Of a stretch of DNA of 64,000 nucleotides, positions 54,501 through 64,000 are shown piece by piece (within the stretch, counting starts at the first letter, position 1; each line of letters starts with the position of its first letter). Origin of the DNA: Oscheius tipulae (lineage: Eukaryota > Nematoda > Chromadorea > Rhabditida > Rhabditidae). Location: positions 6,634,001 to 6,698,000 of the forward strand of contig JASJZH010000006.1 of NCBI GenBank assembly GCA_037178975.1, read 5' to 3'. Position numbers and translations under genes: made by a program. The notes beneath the pieces are model-generated. The model saw nothing but the letters and a program-made list of their open reading frames with translations. It was not told the DNA's origin and did no database searches.

Positions 54501-56059
54501 AGAACGAACTGTCATCAGAAAGCATAAGGTACCAAATCTTTCTGACTCTTATTACCATGACAGGTGTAACACAATAGCCGGTATATTTCGAGTTTCCATA
54601 CTCAGTAGTTGACTTACCAAGTTCGGCGTATTATTAGCCAAATTGAGAAACGGTCCGCACAAGAATTACAACCCCATTCCAGAGTACCTACAGTTTAAAG
54701 ACGATAGCAAAAAGAGTTTTAGGAGGGTAAGGTTAAGTCTTGAAAAATCAGCTAGGCTAAACTTTGGAAGTTCGGCGGAGATTCGGAAAAGTTTGCAATT
54801 GATGTCAGGCCGGCTGGTGAAGTCAAGTGAAGCGTAAAATGAGGATGAAGAGGCAAAAGAATCTGTACCCGCCAACACCCAGAGTGGACAGCTTCTATGG
54901 AAGCAAGACACCATCTGTCGGCAAATGAACTTTGTATAATTTTGATTCAAGAGCGTGCAAGTCCGGCCATAAATACCCAAACAGGTGCAAAACTCACTGC
55001 TGGTCTGGAGTTCGACGCATTTCTTGACGTCCCAAAATAGCGCTACAAACGTACTTTTGCGCCTACGAGAGTTGTTTCCTGCAATGTGGTAGACGCACAC
55101 AATTAGAGACTTCCCCTTATGCGCCAGTAGTTGAGGGGTACGATGCCTTATGAAGCTAATTTTTTGTTTTTGGCCAGTGTGAAGTCATTATTAGCATACG
55201 TTGTTAGAAACAAGGTGGGATAGCAAGGGATGTCTTCTTTTGACGACCGATGACCATTCTCGTCGGGGCAAAGAGGCCCCTCATTCCGAGAAAAAAGAAG
55301 CCTTCTGTTTTTCAGGCTGGAATGTGTTCACTCTCTAGAACAAAACTCCAGAATTGGAGAGGACCAATGCCAATTGTCGCAAGGATAGATTGCGCAAAGA
55401 AGAGGACCACATTAATCACTGAGACCTGGAGGAACGAAGGGCTTGAAAAATGGGTATTGATGATCAAAAATGATCGCATAAAAATCGCTGCGGGGGAGCA
55501 TATTGGAACGGATAGCTCAGCTTTGTGGCGATTAGCAAAGCGACGTGGATCGGAAATGCAGTACAGGTCAACAGGTTCAAATAAAACTTTTAATGATCTT
55601 TAACTGATTGTCGCATTGTCATAAACGGAGCGAACACAAACAAAACCGTACGCGGGTTAAACGGGAGTGTTACTCGATTCGTGCTTATCGAAGAAGAAGA
55701 AGCTCTCTGTTCCAGTAATTAATGAAATGCGGTTCAGCTCCGCACGTCAGCCATATTTTGTTGTGGGAAGAGTTTTGGGTCAAAACAGGGAAGCCAATAC
55801 TTCAGCATTCATTCCAGCCCAACATTCTCTCTTGTTTTTCATTGAGCAGCGGTCATTGCGGAAACACCGCGTCAGCGTTCAAGGTTTACTCCCCTCTGAC
55901 CATTGAAACTTCGAGAACGACAATGATAAAGATTCATTGATCCTAATAGGTATGAAAATCCACCTGACCAGTGCTCGAAGAAAGATCGAAAAACTATGAG
56001 ATGCGAGTATTAGCTATAAGACGAAAGAGATCACCGGTGAAGCTCGAAACTGGAATGGG
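51545..56059. other. Long non-coding stretch upstream of the peptide GPCR
   Basis: About 4.5 kb with short unrelated frames only. The plus strand is purine-rich, so the transcribed-sense strand of the flanking minus genes is pyrimidine-rich, as in introns. The GPCR ATG follows a CTATTTCCAG acceptor, so a distant 5' exon in this stretch, or a trans-spliced leader, is plausible. No mobile element or RNA gene seen. Confidence 0.4.
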
Positions 56060-57206
56060 TTAAGTAAGAATCTCGGACAAGGAGAGTAGGAACATGAGAG
56101 TTACAAAGCAGATGCCAACTGACATCCATCCGAACAGAGCGAACGTAGCCGAACAGAAGCTGAAAGACAACTTGAAACAGACAATGGGTAAGAACTGACC
56201 AGAAAACTCCTGCGAAGAAGAGGCATACTGAGACTTTATAGATCAGAGGACTGCACTTGTTCCATGGGAGTCCTCTGTACTTTATGTAGAGAAAAAGTCC
56301 AGCGGAAAAGGAAGCTGTTTGGAAGAAGAGGGTGAGATACATCAGATTCCTATAAAACACAGTTGTTTAACAATGTAGCATCCAGCAGTTCGGTCTGTAA
56401 CGTCTGTATTAATGTCAGCGTAACGCATTTCTTGTGCTTACAGACGAGTGTGTATCAAAACCCAGCAACTCTTATACATGACAAAAAAGGCAAAAATTAG
56501 TAACAAGAACACTTTCACTTTTTTCACAACGCTGTATGTTTTCGGATCTGCTCAAATAAGAAGAGGATCATAAGACGTGTAAGTTAATTGCAAGTTTCAC
56601 TGTGCAAGTGGTTCTTTCTTGTGACAAGCCGCATGAAGTGAAAACTGAGTTTCAAACAAAGCATAGCACATTGTAAACGATATGTTGACTGGGGTTCAAT
56701 TGAAAAGCATCACGTGAGTTTAAATGAGTTTACAAAAACCTTACTTACCAATTAACTTTGTGACTGAACCAGATCGACATCGGCAGATGGAAGATCCAAA
56801 TAGTCATACCAAACACAGCAATCCAGAGGAAAGAAGCAATCTGAGTCAGCTCAAGAATGCTATTCCAAATACTTACATCCCAATTGCCTTCCGACTCCAT
56901 TTCCGCCTTGTCCACAGGCGCTTCAACAGTTTTATGATGATGGTGGTGTCTGCGTGGTGGTGGTTTCATAAGACGGACCTCGATGCCAGAATCCTGAAAC
57001 CTAGTACCTAATTTTGGTCATTACATCTAGACGTTTATATGATGAAAAAAAAGCAAGTGCAGATACAGCTAAAGTAAAAAACTAAAAAACTAAAGGCTGT
57101 TGAAAATTCAAATTTTGTACCACAACATTTAGGATCGGCTTAAATAACTTACTTTGCTCTCAACGGTGCATCCAGTGTTCAATCTGCGTCTCAAATCATC
57201 CTCCAT
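56060..57206 (-). CDS. Small multi-pass membrane protein with His-rich N-terminus
   Basis: Five exons in phase (57153-57206, 56877-56993, 56749-56840, 56200-56349, 56060-56159) encode 170 residues. The cytosolic-looking N-terminus carries a PPPRRHHHHH cluster. About four hydrophobic segments follow (ASFLWIAVFGMTIWIFHLPM; LMYLTLFFQTASFSAGLFLY; VSVCLFFAGVFCFCSATFAL; WMSVGICFVTLMFLLSLSEI). Intron 3 is 40 nt and is also open in the unspliced frame; the spliced version is preferred because it continues the hydrophobic pattern. No family is recognised; a tetraspan or ion-transport role is only a guess. It is transcribed divergently from sek-1. Confidence 0.75.
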
Positions 57207-59422
57207 TACGCATTCGAACAGTAAAAGTGTTGTTTACATGCGAAAAGATTTTGCATCTTGGGGTTTGCCATCGTATTGCTCATATGGCAATCAGGGTTGT
57301 CGCGTCGGGAGCCAGAAAGTTTTTGGCAAATAGCCCTGACGGTTATCACTGGTGCCGGCTGGTTGTTTTCTTTTTTTTGCTCCACATATGGTGTTTATAT
57401 GAACTTTTCTTGCAAAATTATCCGAGCCAATATTGGCTTTAGCTGTGAATAACCCATTTTGAATGCGCTTCCCGCAGTATCGACTTTTACTAGAAATATT
57501 TTTACAGGCCGCTTCTTATCTTAATATTTCGCGCTTAATCAGTTTTCTGGTAAACAATGGATAGAAAAGATTTCAATAAGTTAGACTATAGCTTCCGTGC
57601 TCATTTGCAGAAAAAGATGCACCCGTTATTCGCTGAACAGTTGGATAGCCTCTTTTAGACCATTTCTTTCGCCAATAACTCTTCTCAAGCTCTCATTTGG
57701 CCGTTCCGCTCTCTTTTGCATATAAGTAATAACTCGACTCACAGATGGGACCAATATCTACGGTTGTATTTGTCAAAATGATGACTTGAATGGTAGCATA
57801 CCGCAATTTCCGGTAGTGATTGTCTATCAAGTCCGCCCACAGGTTTCCATTTCAAAATATTCACTTTTTATCGTTGCACATTCTGATAAAATTATACCAC
57901 AAATCACAACAGTCCTTTTTTTCAAAACAAGAAAACAATCATTTGTATCCAGATAGCCGTGAGTCAATTGTTTTCCGCTCTCAGAAATCTTTTGCTTGGC
58001 GCGAGAGACCGCCGCTTTGAATAGATGTTTTTCTCATCGATTCTCACACTGAGATGTCTGCTATTTCGTTGCCGCTTTTGGCTATCAATTAGCATGCCAT
58101 CCTACTAACAATAATCTGTTTGCGCCTAGCCTTTAGAAATGCAATTGAAAAAGTTTTAACGAACATATCTAGTTCCTTCTATACTCTGGACCTGGCCACG
58201 AGGCAGTCGTTTTTTGAGCGCCAGGTGCAACGACGGTCGTGCAACTCGTTTAGCTGTTTTTTCCTGACGTCTCATGCCTTCTAACTCAGATTACGACAAG
58301 ATTCCTAAAATTGGAATCCTGCTCAAACTGAATCAGAATGTCGTACATTTTTTTGAACCAAATCAAAGACCTCTCATTTCCAGTGTCCTCCTCTAATGGG
58401 CAGGATCACTGAATTGGTCCCGACTTGTTCGCTTGAGCTACTTCACATTCACAACTATAATCAGAAAGACCATTTGAAGCGGTCACCATGAAAAAGACCA
58501 CGGCGTTATTATTTGAGGGGGCGAGATTAATGCGCCTGACGCATGAAGACTCCTCCTATTATGTCTTCACCCGATCCTCTGTCTGTGTACCATCCTAGAT
58601 CAGTTCTTTCACAAGCGTCGGCAGCTGCTCGACGTGTTTTCTTGATAACGTTGAGTCAGGCCACAAGTAGTCTTCGGCCAACTCCTTTTTTCTGTTTTTT
58701 TTTGCATCCTTGTGGGCAGAGGCTGAGTAGGTTCGTTATGGGAAAACATTCTATACTCATTCTCAGAACCTTTAGCCTATTTTCGAAGAAAAAACCACGG
58801 CATTCCCGCCATTTCTCTCGATCAAGGAAAATAGAGGTTTTTGACGCAGCTGTTTCAGTACATTGTGTTGAATCAGGGACTGACAGAAATGTGACGGCAT
58901 CAGCACTGTCCTCTGAAGGTCAACACAAATAGGTCATTTTTTCGAGGAAGATCAATTTCCGTTCTCTTTTTCATGCTCACTAGAGTGAGACGAACTTTCT
59001 GCGAACTTCGTTTCCATGGCTTGCTTATGTTTTATTGTCGAATAAGTGCTTGTTCCCTTCGAAAAAAATATGTTTTCGAAAACTGCCTAACTCCGGATGC
59101 TGACAGTACAAAAAGTCACCAGGCAGTAGGAAAGCAGACTGACTCATGCATTCTCAGCAAATTCCACACCTAAATAACTCCGATTCTTATTCTTCTTTTT
59201 CCAAAACCCAGAGGATCACCAATACCTTCTGCATAATGAAATGGGGGAAATGTCTGCCCTCGTTTTCCCGCAAACTTTAATCAGTATCCTTTCCAATCCT
59301 TTTTGTCGAAAATTCTTTTGATCTCACATTTCTTTCCATTATACTTAAAATACCAACAGTTTTCAGGTTTAAACCTATGAGGAAGGCGAGAGAGCTATAA
59401 ATCGAGTATATCATCTGCAGCC
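57207..59422. other. Divergent intergenic region before sek-1
   Basis: About 2.2 kb between divergent genes, pyrimidine-rich on the plus strand. The open frame at 58,543-58,932 lacks start or splice context and is not called. Probably holds promoters for both neighbours. Confidence 0.4.
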
Positions 59423-61573
59423 ATGTCAGGATGTGAGTTTTTGCACATATATCTTTTTTATATCTTTCTAGTAAAGGGACGTCGTCCCATCAAAATTTCT
59501 ATGCCAACTCCTCAAGAAACTCCAGAGTTCAATCTAGACGACAAGTGCAAAATACGGTGAGACTACAACTTTTCCATAGTACATCGTGACCTTCCAGGCT
59601 CACAAACGATTCGGAAGAGATCGAAATAGCAGCGGTAGAATTAGAGGTTATAGAAGAACTTGGAAAAGGGGGATACGGTGTAGTTGAGAGGATGAGACAC
59701 AGACCGTCCGGTATCATAATGGCGGTAAAAAGAATAAAGTCATCAATCAACGACGAGTCACAAAAACGGATGCTGGTCGAGTTAGATACGTGTAAAAAGA
59801 GCGACTGCTGTCCACAGGTATCTTCATTCCAAGTTTATTTACCATTTATGATCACAGATGGTCCGTTTCTACGGTGCGATGTTCCGCGAAGGCGACGTCT
59901 GGATATGCATGGAAGTGATGGATACCTCTTTGGATAAATTCTATCGCAAAGCGTTCCGTACAGGAAATCCGATTACCGAGCCATTTGTGGGCCGTGTCGC
60001 CCTTTCGGTAGAATATCTGCGTAAAGAACCTTTGCATTTGGCAACATTTAGGTAATCGAGGGTCTTAATTTCATGAAAGAGCAGCTGAACCTGATTCATC
60101 GCGACGTGAAACCCTCGAACATACTGCTTAACAAATATGGACAAGTTAAAATATGTGACTTTGGGATTTCGGGTCATCTCACAAACAGTATTGCAAAGGT
60201 TTGAGCATGTACTTTTATTTCCAATCACTACTTTCAGACAGTGCAAGCTGGTTGCAAGCCCTACATGCCGCCAGAACGTATTCAGGGAGACGCAAAAGAG
60301 GCCTACGACGTTCGTGCTGACGTCTGGAGCTTGGGAATCACACTGGTAATGACACGTCAGACCACCAACCGCGATATTTCAGATTGAAATTGCCACGGGA
60401 CTGCATCCATACGACGCGTGGAAGACTCCATTCGAGCAGTTGAAACAAGTAGGAATTTGTGTTAGTAAAAGCTAGAGCAACTCGTTTCAGGTAGTAAACG
60501 AGCCTCCACCAGAGCTGCCCAATGACGGCACCTTCTCAGCCGATTGCAGATTTTTCGTGAAGCGCTGGTGAGTTATTGGCGTCTAGCTCCCAGAGGCTGA
60601 GAGTTAAGCACAGTTTGAATCATCACTGACGTTTGAGCGTTTTGCCGTCAACGTTTTGGAATTCGCTCCACAAAATCCTCCGCATTCGCCGCACAAAAAA
60701 AAACATCATACTGTAGCTGTACTTATAAAGTGCTCACAAAGACACTAAATATCATGCTGGGAGACAATTCTAAGACTAGACATCGTTTGACATGACTACG
60801 GTAGTAATTGGTACTTCAAAAAATTGTGGGCTGCCGTTTGGTAGCTCTGACAATTGCTTCACGAACGCACGCAAACGTATAGCTTTTTGAGTAGAAAAGA
60901 TGTACGAAACCAGTGGCTGCTAACAAAGAATAAGAAGTCAGACAACTCTATAGGTTTTTGTGCAAAAACCAGGTTACAGTGTATGCGTTGTTAGAACTCG
61001 CAATGTCTAAAATAGAGCTTGACAGGCACCCAATCTAGTCATACTTCTTTCTAGTGTAAAGTTTATACATTCGATTCAATTTGCACGATCAACTCGAAAT
61101 ACTTCACGAGTCCAAATACCATTTAGACAACGTTTGACTCCACTCTGCACAGCCGTCATCTTGAACTCATGGTAGATATTTACTATTCGCTGCCTGAGAT
61201 CAGCATAGGCTCTGGCTTTTTTTAATAAATGCTAACAACAAGATTTCCGAGTTGTAGGTGCGGGAAAGAAAAGGACTTTACGTATTTCCGCTAGAAAAGG
61301 TTCGTCAGTTGATGTTTGCGATCGTTTTGTTCTCATGAAAGGGGTAAAAACTATCTGCTAACAGAAAGTGCAGCGGTGTTAAACGTTTGTTTCCAGCTTA
61401 GAACGTGATCACCACGAGCGACCGAAGTACCCGGAATTGTTGGCCATGCCTTTCATGGAGATGGTGCGTAACGAGAGAACCTTCAGTATGGCAGGCTTCA
61501 TCTCAATGGTTTGTTTTCTTCCGTTTTCCTAATGTCAACACTTTTTTTCTAGGTGCTGGAATTGCCAAACTAA
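59423..61573 (+). CDS. sek-1: SEK-1, MKK3/MKK6-type MAP kinase kinase
   Basis: Ten exons in phase (59423-59432, 59472-59556, 59598-59817, 59858-60007, 60052-60198, 60238-60345, 60383-60448, 60491-60567, 61397-61508, 61553-61573) encode 331 residues, the usual MKK3/6 size. The N-terminus has a basic MAPK docking motif ([10 protein letters not shown]). Kinase motifs are intact: glycine loop GKGGYGVVE, Lys76 (MAVKRIK), Asp173 in [11 protein letters not shown] at 191-193, and activation-loop Ser201/Thr205 ([15 protein letters not shown]) in the SxxxT spacing. Strings such as [20 protein letters not shown] are near identical to human MKK6. SEK-1 phosphorylates p38 (PMK-1) under NSY-1 in innate immunity, stress and neuronal asymmetry. 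The first coding exon is only 10 nt and the last 21 nt. An 829-nt intron splits the C-terminal lobe. An AATAAA lies at 62082. Confidence 0.97.
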
Positions 61574-62081
61574 ATCATATGCCAATGGATCAACTCGACA
61601 AAGTGTCATGCCATGTGCTGTTCCATCACGTTCATTTAGCCATTATTGTCTTCTTCAAAATGCCAATAGTCGGATACTCCTATATCTTTTCTTGGTTTGT
61701 GGCCATTTTAGCCCTATCTCTGTATTATGTCTATCTCGCTGTGATATTTCCCTCCCGATATTTTGAAGGTACACCGTGTATGTATATTCTATGCCAATTT
61801 TCCCCTTTCTGGCCGGTTGTTTTCCTTTTTTGTTTTTTTTCTTCTCTATTGGTCCCGTACTCGTTGTCATTGGCAAGAGCTCATGCCCTTTTTTGCTATG
61901 ATTGAACTCTAGGAACCACTTAACTGCTCTTTTTAGTACTTTTGACGCGAGTTTCATGTAGACATGTGTAGGTGCATAACATATTGTATTTCTCTCCTTT
62001 GTGCTTCAACCATATCTCAAACTCCTGGAATCTTCTCTGTCTCATTCAAATGCCCGTGTTCTATCATGCACAAACCAGTTA

Positions 62082-62087
62082 AATAAA
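62082..62087 (+). terminator. Poly(A) signal candidate downstream of sek-1
   Basis: AATAAA about 510 nt after the sek-1 stop and 150 nt before the next start codon. A 3' UTR of this length would be long for a nematode, so it may not be the only site used. Confidence 0.4.
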
Positions 62088-62236
62088 TTTCTTTCCAAAG
62101 AAAAGCGGAAGGGTCGTCGTCGACTTTTTTGTTAAAGATAAATTAGACAAGCTTCATGAAGCAGTGAGACCGGTTCAGCCAACGCATCTCGAATAGAACT
62201 GGGAATGTGTGGGATATGCCTAATAAGATATCAGTC

Positions 62237-62638
62237 ATGACTAGGCTAATCTTCCTGCTGACTGTTCTAAGCTGTACTTCAGCCTGGAAAAGATACGGTA
62301 TTTTTGATTTTGGCATGTGATGATGTTGTAGAGCGACGAAGCTTGGAATGTTCGCAAGAAAGCAAAGAATGTCTTCTCGGTCGTCCAGGAAACTGGAGTC
62401 GAACAGTAGAGTGGGTTTCAAAAGAACAGCCAGCTGTTTGTTTTTTCTTATTCTGAAAGTGTCTCTCAAGGAATAAACTAGGGCAAAATTTCTAGTAACC
62501 TCATCCGCATTTAGGTGTCGAACAGAAGATATTCCATTCTCAGAAAGAGTCCCGTTAAATAAAAACGCCACCCATCGAGTTGCCTGCCCTCTTGATTGCA
62601 AGCCCCATGTAATAGTCTCCCTCTCCAACTTCGTGTAA
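62237..62638 (+). CDS. Small secreted cysteine-containing protein, unrecognised
   Basis: Three exons in phase (62237-62297, 62332-62410, 62515-62638) encode 87 residues. The first 16 residues are a clear signal peptide (MTRLIFLLTVLSCTSA). The mature part contains two basic sites (WKRYERR), five cysteines (LECSQESKEC, VECRTEDI, VACPLDCKP) and one glycosylation sequon (NAT). An odd number of cysteines suggests a dimer or an imperfect model. It could be a peptide hormone precursor or a small extracellular protein; no family is recognised. A 161-codon frame on the opposite strand (62143-62628) covers the same bases but lacks splice or start context, so the plus-strand model is preferred. The gap from sek-1 is about 660 bp. 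Confidence 0.6.
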
Positions 62639-63625
62639 ATATTATCTAGATCGTCCAGAAAGATTCGGCCAAGAACAGAAGATGCACGTCATATCAGACT
62701 TTTGGAAAATATTTTGATGAGACTAACCAGAACTGGTAGGTTTTACGATCTTGCAGTCCATTTATCTTCCAGGTTCATCTGGTTCTGTGAGCCCTGCAAA
62801 TCTACATTCACGACAGACTGCGAATTTCAAGAGTGAGAAGAAGTCCGAAGGATTTGCGCAAACACAAATGAATCATTTCGACTTTGACTCAGGTTTCGGT
62901 ATTCTGTTTTCGCAAGGAGATATGATTAATCTATTATATTTCTCAACTAATTACCGTTCGCTTCGTGTTCCTTTGGCGGCATCTCCGAGCTGTTTTTGTA
63001 GCGCTTGTTTCGTCGACACCTTTCATTAAATCTTTCTACAGTTTCTCAACAAATCACCTAGTCATTTTTCTGATGATTCAGTGAGGGGTGTGGCTGATGA
63101 ACGATGCTATCACCCTAAATAACTGGTTCCCACACCACACCCCGAAACATTTGAATGTCCGTGGGCATACCTGCGGGACTGTCGTTTAGACTAACGATGT
63201 CTTGGGGCCAACGATTCTTTCCTTTCAGGGGTCTTCTACTTCCAAAGTGTTGTTTCTGATCACTTGTTGTATCAATGTAAACAAGCCGCCTCTCTCTGCA
63301 ATTCTCGCGCCCACTCTCAAGTACTTTTCCCGTCTCCCCAACTCGCTTTTACTGCTGAATTATCCTGGAAAGTGGAGACTCCGTTATTTCTGAACAAACA
63401 ATAAAAATGACTGCAGTCATTGATTGTGGTCAGTCGCATCAAATCTATCGCTCTTGTTTAATGGATCTCGTTCCGTCGAGGTCGCGAAACCCGGGCAACG
63501 CCCAAGTCAGTATCACTTTTGCGCACCTTGTCCGCTTGCTACCATAAACATCAGCTGCCATCGCGTTTACCCATTTCTTTTCTCAATTTCTTATACTTTT
63601 TAGGCCAGTGTTTTTCAGTTGAACC

Positions 63626-64000
63626 ATGTCGGAGTCCGAATACAGGAGCTCTATCTCCTCTCGCCCTGCCTTCAATCGTACTGTCACCAGTACTCAGAAC
63701 TACAATACTCCTGGTACGTTGTCAAGGAGCCTAGAAACAAACTCTTTTAGGCTCTGGAAATCGTGTCCTCAAAATTGTGACGGAGACTCATCACACTTCC
63801 TCTTCCTCTGGAATGTCTCCTTTCAGCCAGAACGCCGCTTCTGCCATCCGCGATAGCCGCGAGAGGGAGAAGAAGGAAATGAGTGACCTTAATGACAAGC
63901 TGGCCAGCTACATTGAGAAGGTCCGCTTTCTCGAAGCCCAGAACCGCAAGCTTGGAGCCGATCTAGACCTTCTTCGTTCTCGCTGGGGAAAGGACTCTAC
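63626..64000 (+). CDS. Cytoplasmic intermediate filament protein, 5' part
   Basis: Two exons are visible (63626-63713 and 63751 running past 64000). The head ([20 protein letters not shown], then [10 protein letters not shown] and [20 protein letters not shown]) leads into the coil 1A helix-initiation motif ([20 protein letters not shown], then [18 protein letters not shown]). This matches nematode cytoplasmic IF proteins, closest in memory to the IFA group of C. elegans (IFA-1 to IFA-4), which co-assemble with IFB-1 in epidermis and other tissues and attach tissue to cuticle. The paralogue cannot be assigned from the head alone. The ATG lies 8 nt after a TTTTTCAG site, which fits trans-splicing. 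The 37-nt first intron is typical of this window. Rod and tail lie outside. Confidence 0.95.

Noticed and set aside
58543-58932. 129-codon plus-strand frame before sek-1
   Set aside because: Low-complexity pyrimidine-driven codons and no in-phase join to sek-1; treated as intergenic.
62143-62628. 161-codon open frame on the minus strand
   Set aside because: It spans introns and exons of the plus-strand secreted-protein model, has no start or splice context, and its composition is not protein-like throughout.

Overview
This window is from a nematode. Evidence: it carries recognisable nematode orthologues (amyloid-precursor-like APL-1, an NLP-1 type neuropeptide precursor, liprin-alpha/SYD-2, SEK-1 MKK3/6, a cytoplasmic intermediate filament, a sex-peptide-receptor-like GPCR). 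It also has dense multi-exon genes with very short introns (mostly 36-44 nt, GT..AG, often TTTCAG acceptors) and acceptor-like sites just before several start codons, as expected with trans-splicing. The species cannot be named from the sequence. All gene models were spliced by eye and checked for reading-phase continuity; no transcript or database evidence was available.

Layout. 1-1,879 (minus): N-terminal exons of apl-1, running off the left edge. 1,880-8,329: no gene seen, purine-rich on the plus strand. 8,330-12,520 (minus): complete 16-exon TAF3 orthologue, histone fold to PHD finger. 12,521-15,688: mostly non-coding, with a GC-rich promoter-like island and one orphan minus-strand exon. 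15,689-28,031 (plus): four head-to-tail genes with gaps of about 240, 160 and 405 bp: a small Cys-rich single-pass membrane protein, an unrecognised gene, an SBK-type kinase whose HRD aspartate is Asn, and an unrecognised gene with one unresolved frame break. This run is a candidate operon. 30,319-30,670 (plus): nlp-1. 31,213-36,586 (plus): FAM184-like coiled-coil protein, convergent with 36,867-38,323 (minus), a Pro/Ser/Tyr-rich protein of unknown function. 41,264-46,131 (minus): complete syd-2. 48,014-51,544 (minus): sex-peptide/myoinhibitory-peptide-receptor-like GPCR. 51,545-56,059: no gene seen. 56,060-57,206 (minus): small multi-pass membrane protein. 59,423-61,573 (plus): complete sek-1. 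62,237-62,638 (plus): small secreted Cys-containing protein. 63,626-end (plus): first exons of an intermediate filament gene.

Functionally, the window has several neuronal genes (apl-1, nlp-1, syd-2, the peptide GPCR) alongside general transcription (TAF3), p38 signalling (SEK-1) and cytoskeleton (IF). There is no sign of a mobile element, CRISPR array, rRNA or tRNA gene. The most unusual points are the Asn-for-Asp change in the SBK catalytic loop, the candidate four-gene operon, the divergent third NLP-1 peptide, the very short introns with recurrent GTTGG donors and AAG acceptors, and the two unrecognised multi-exon genes.
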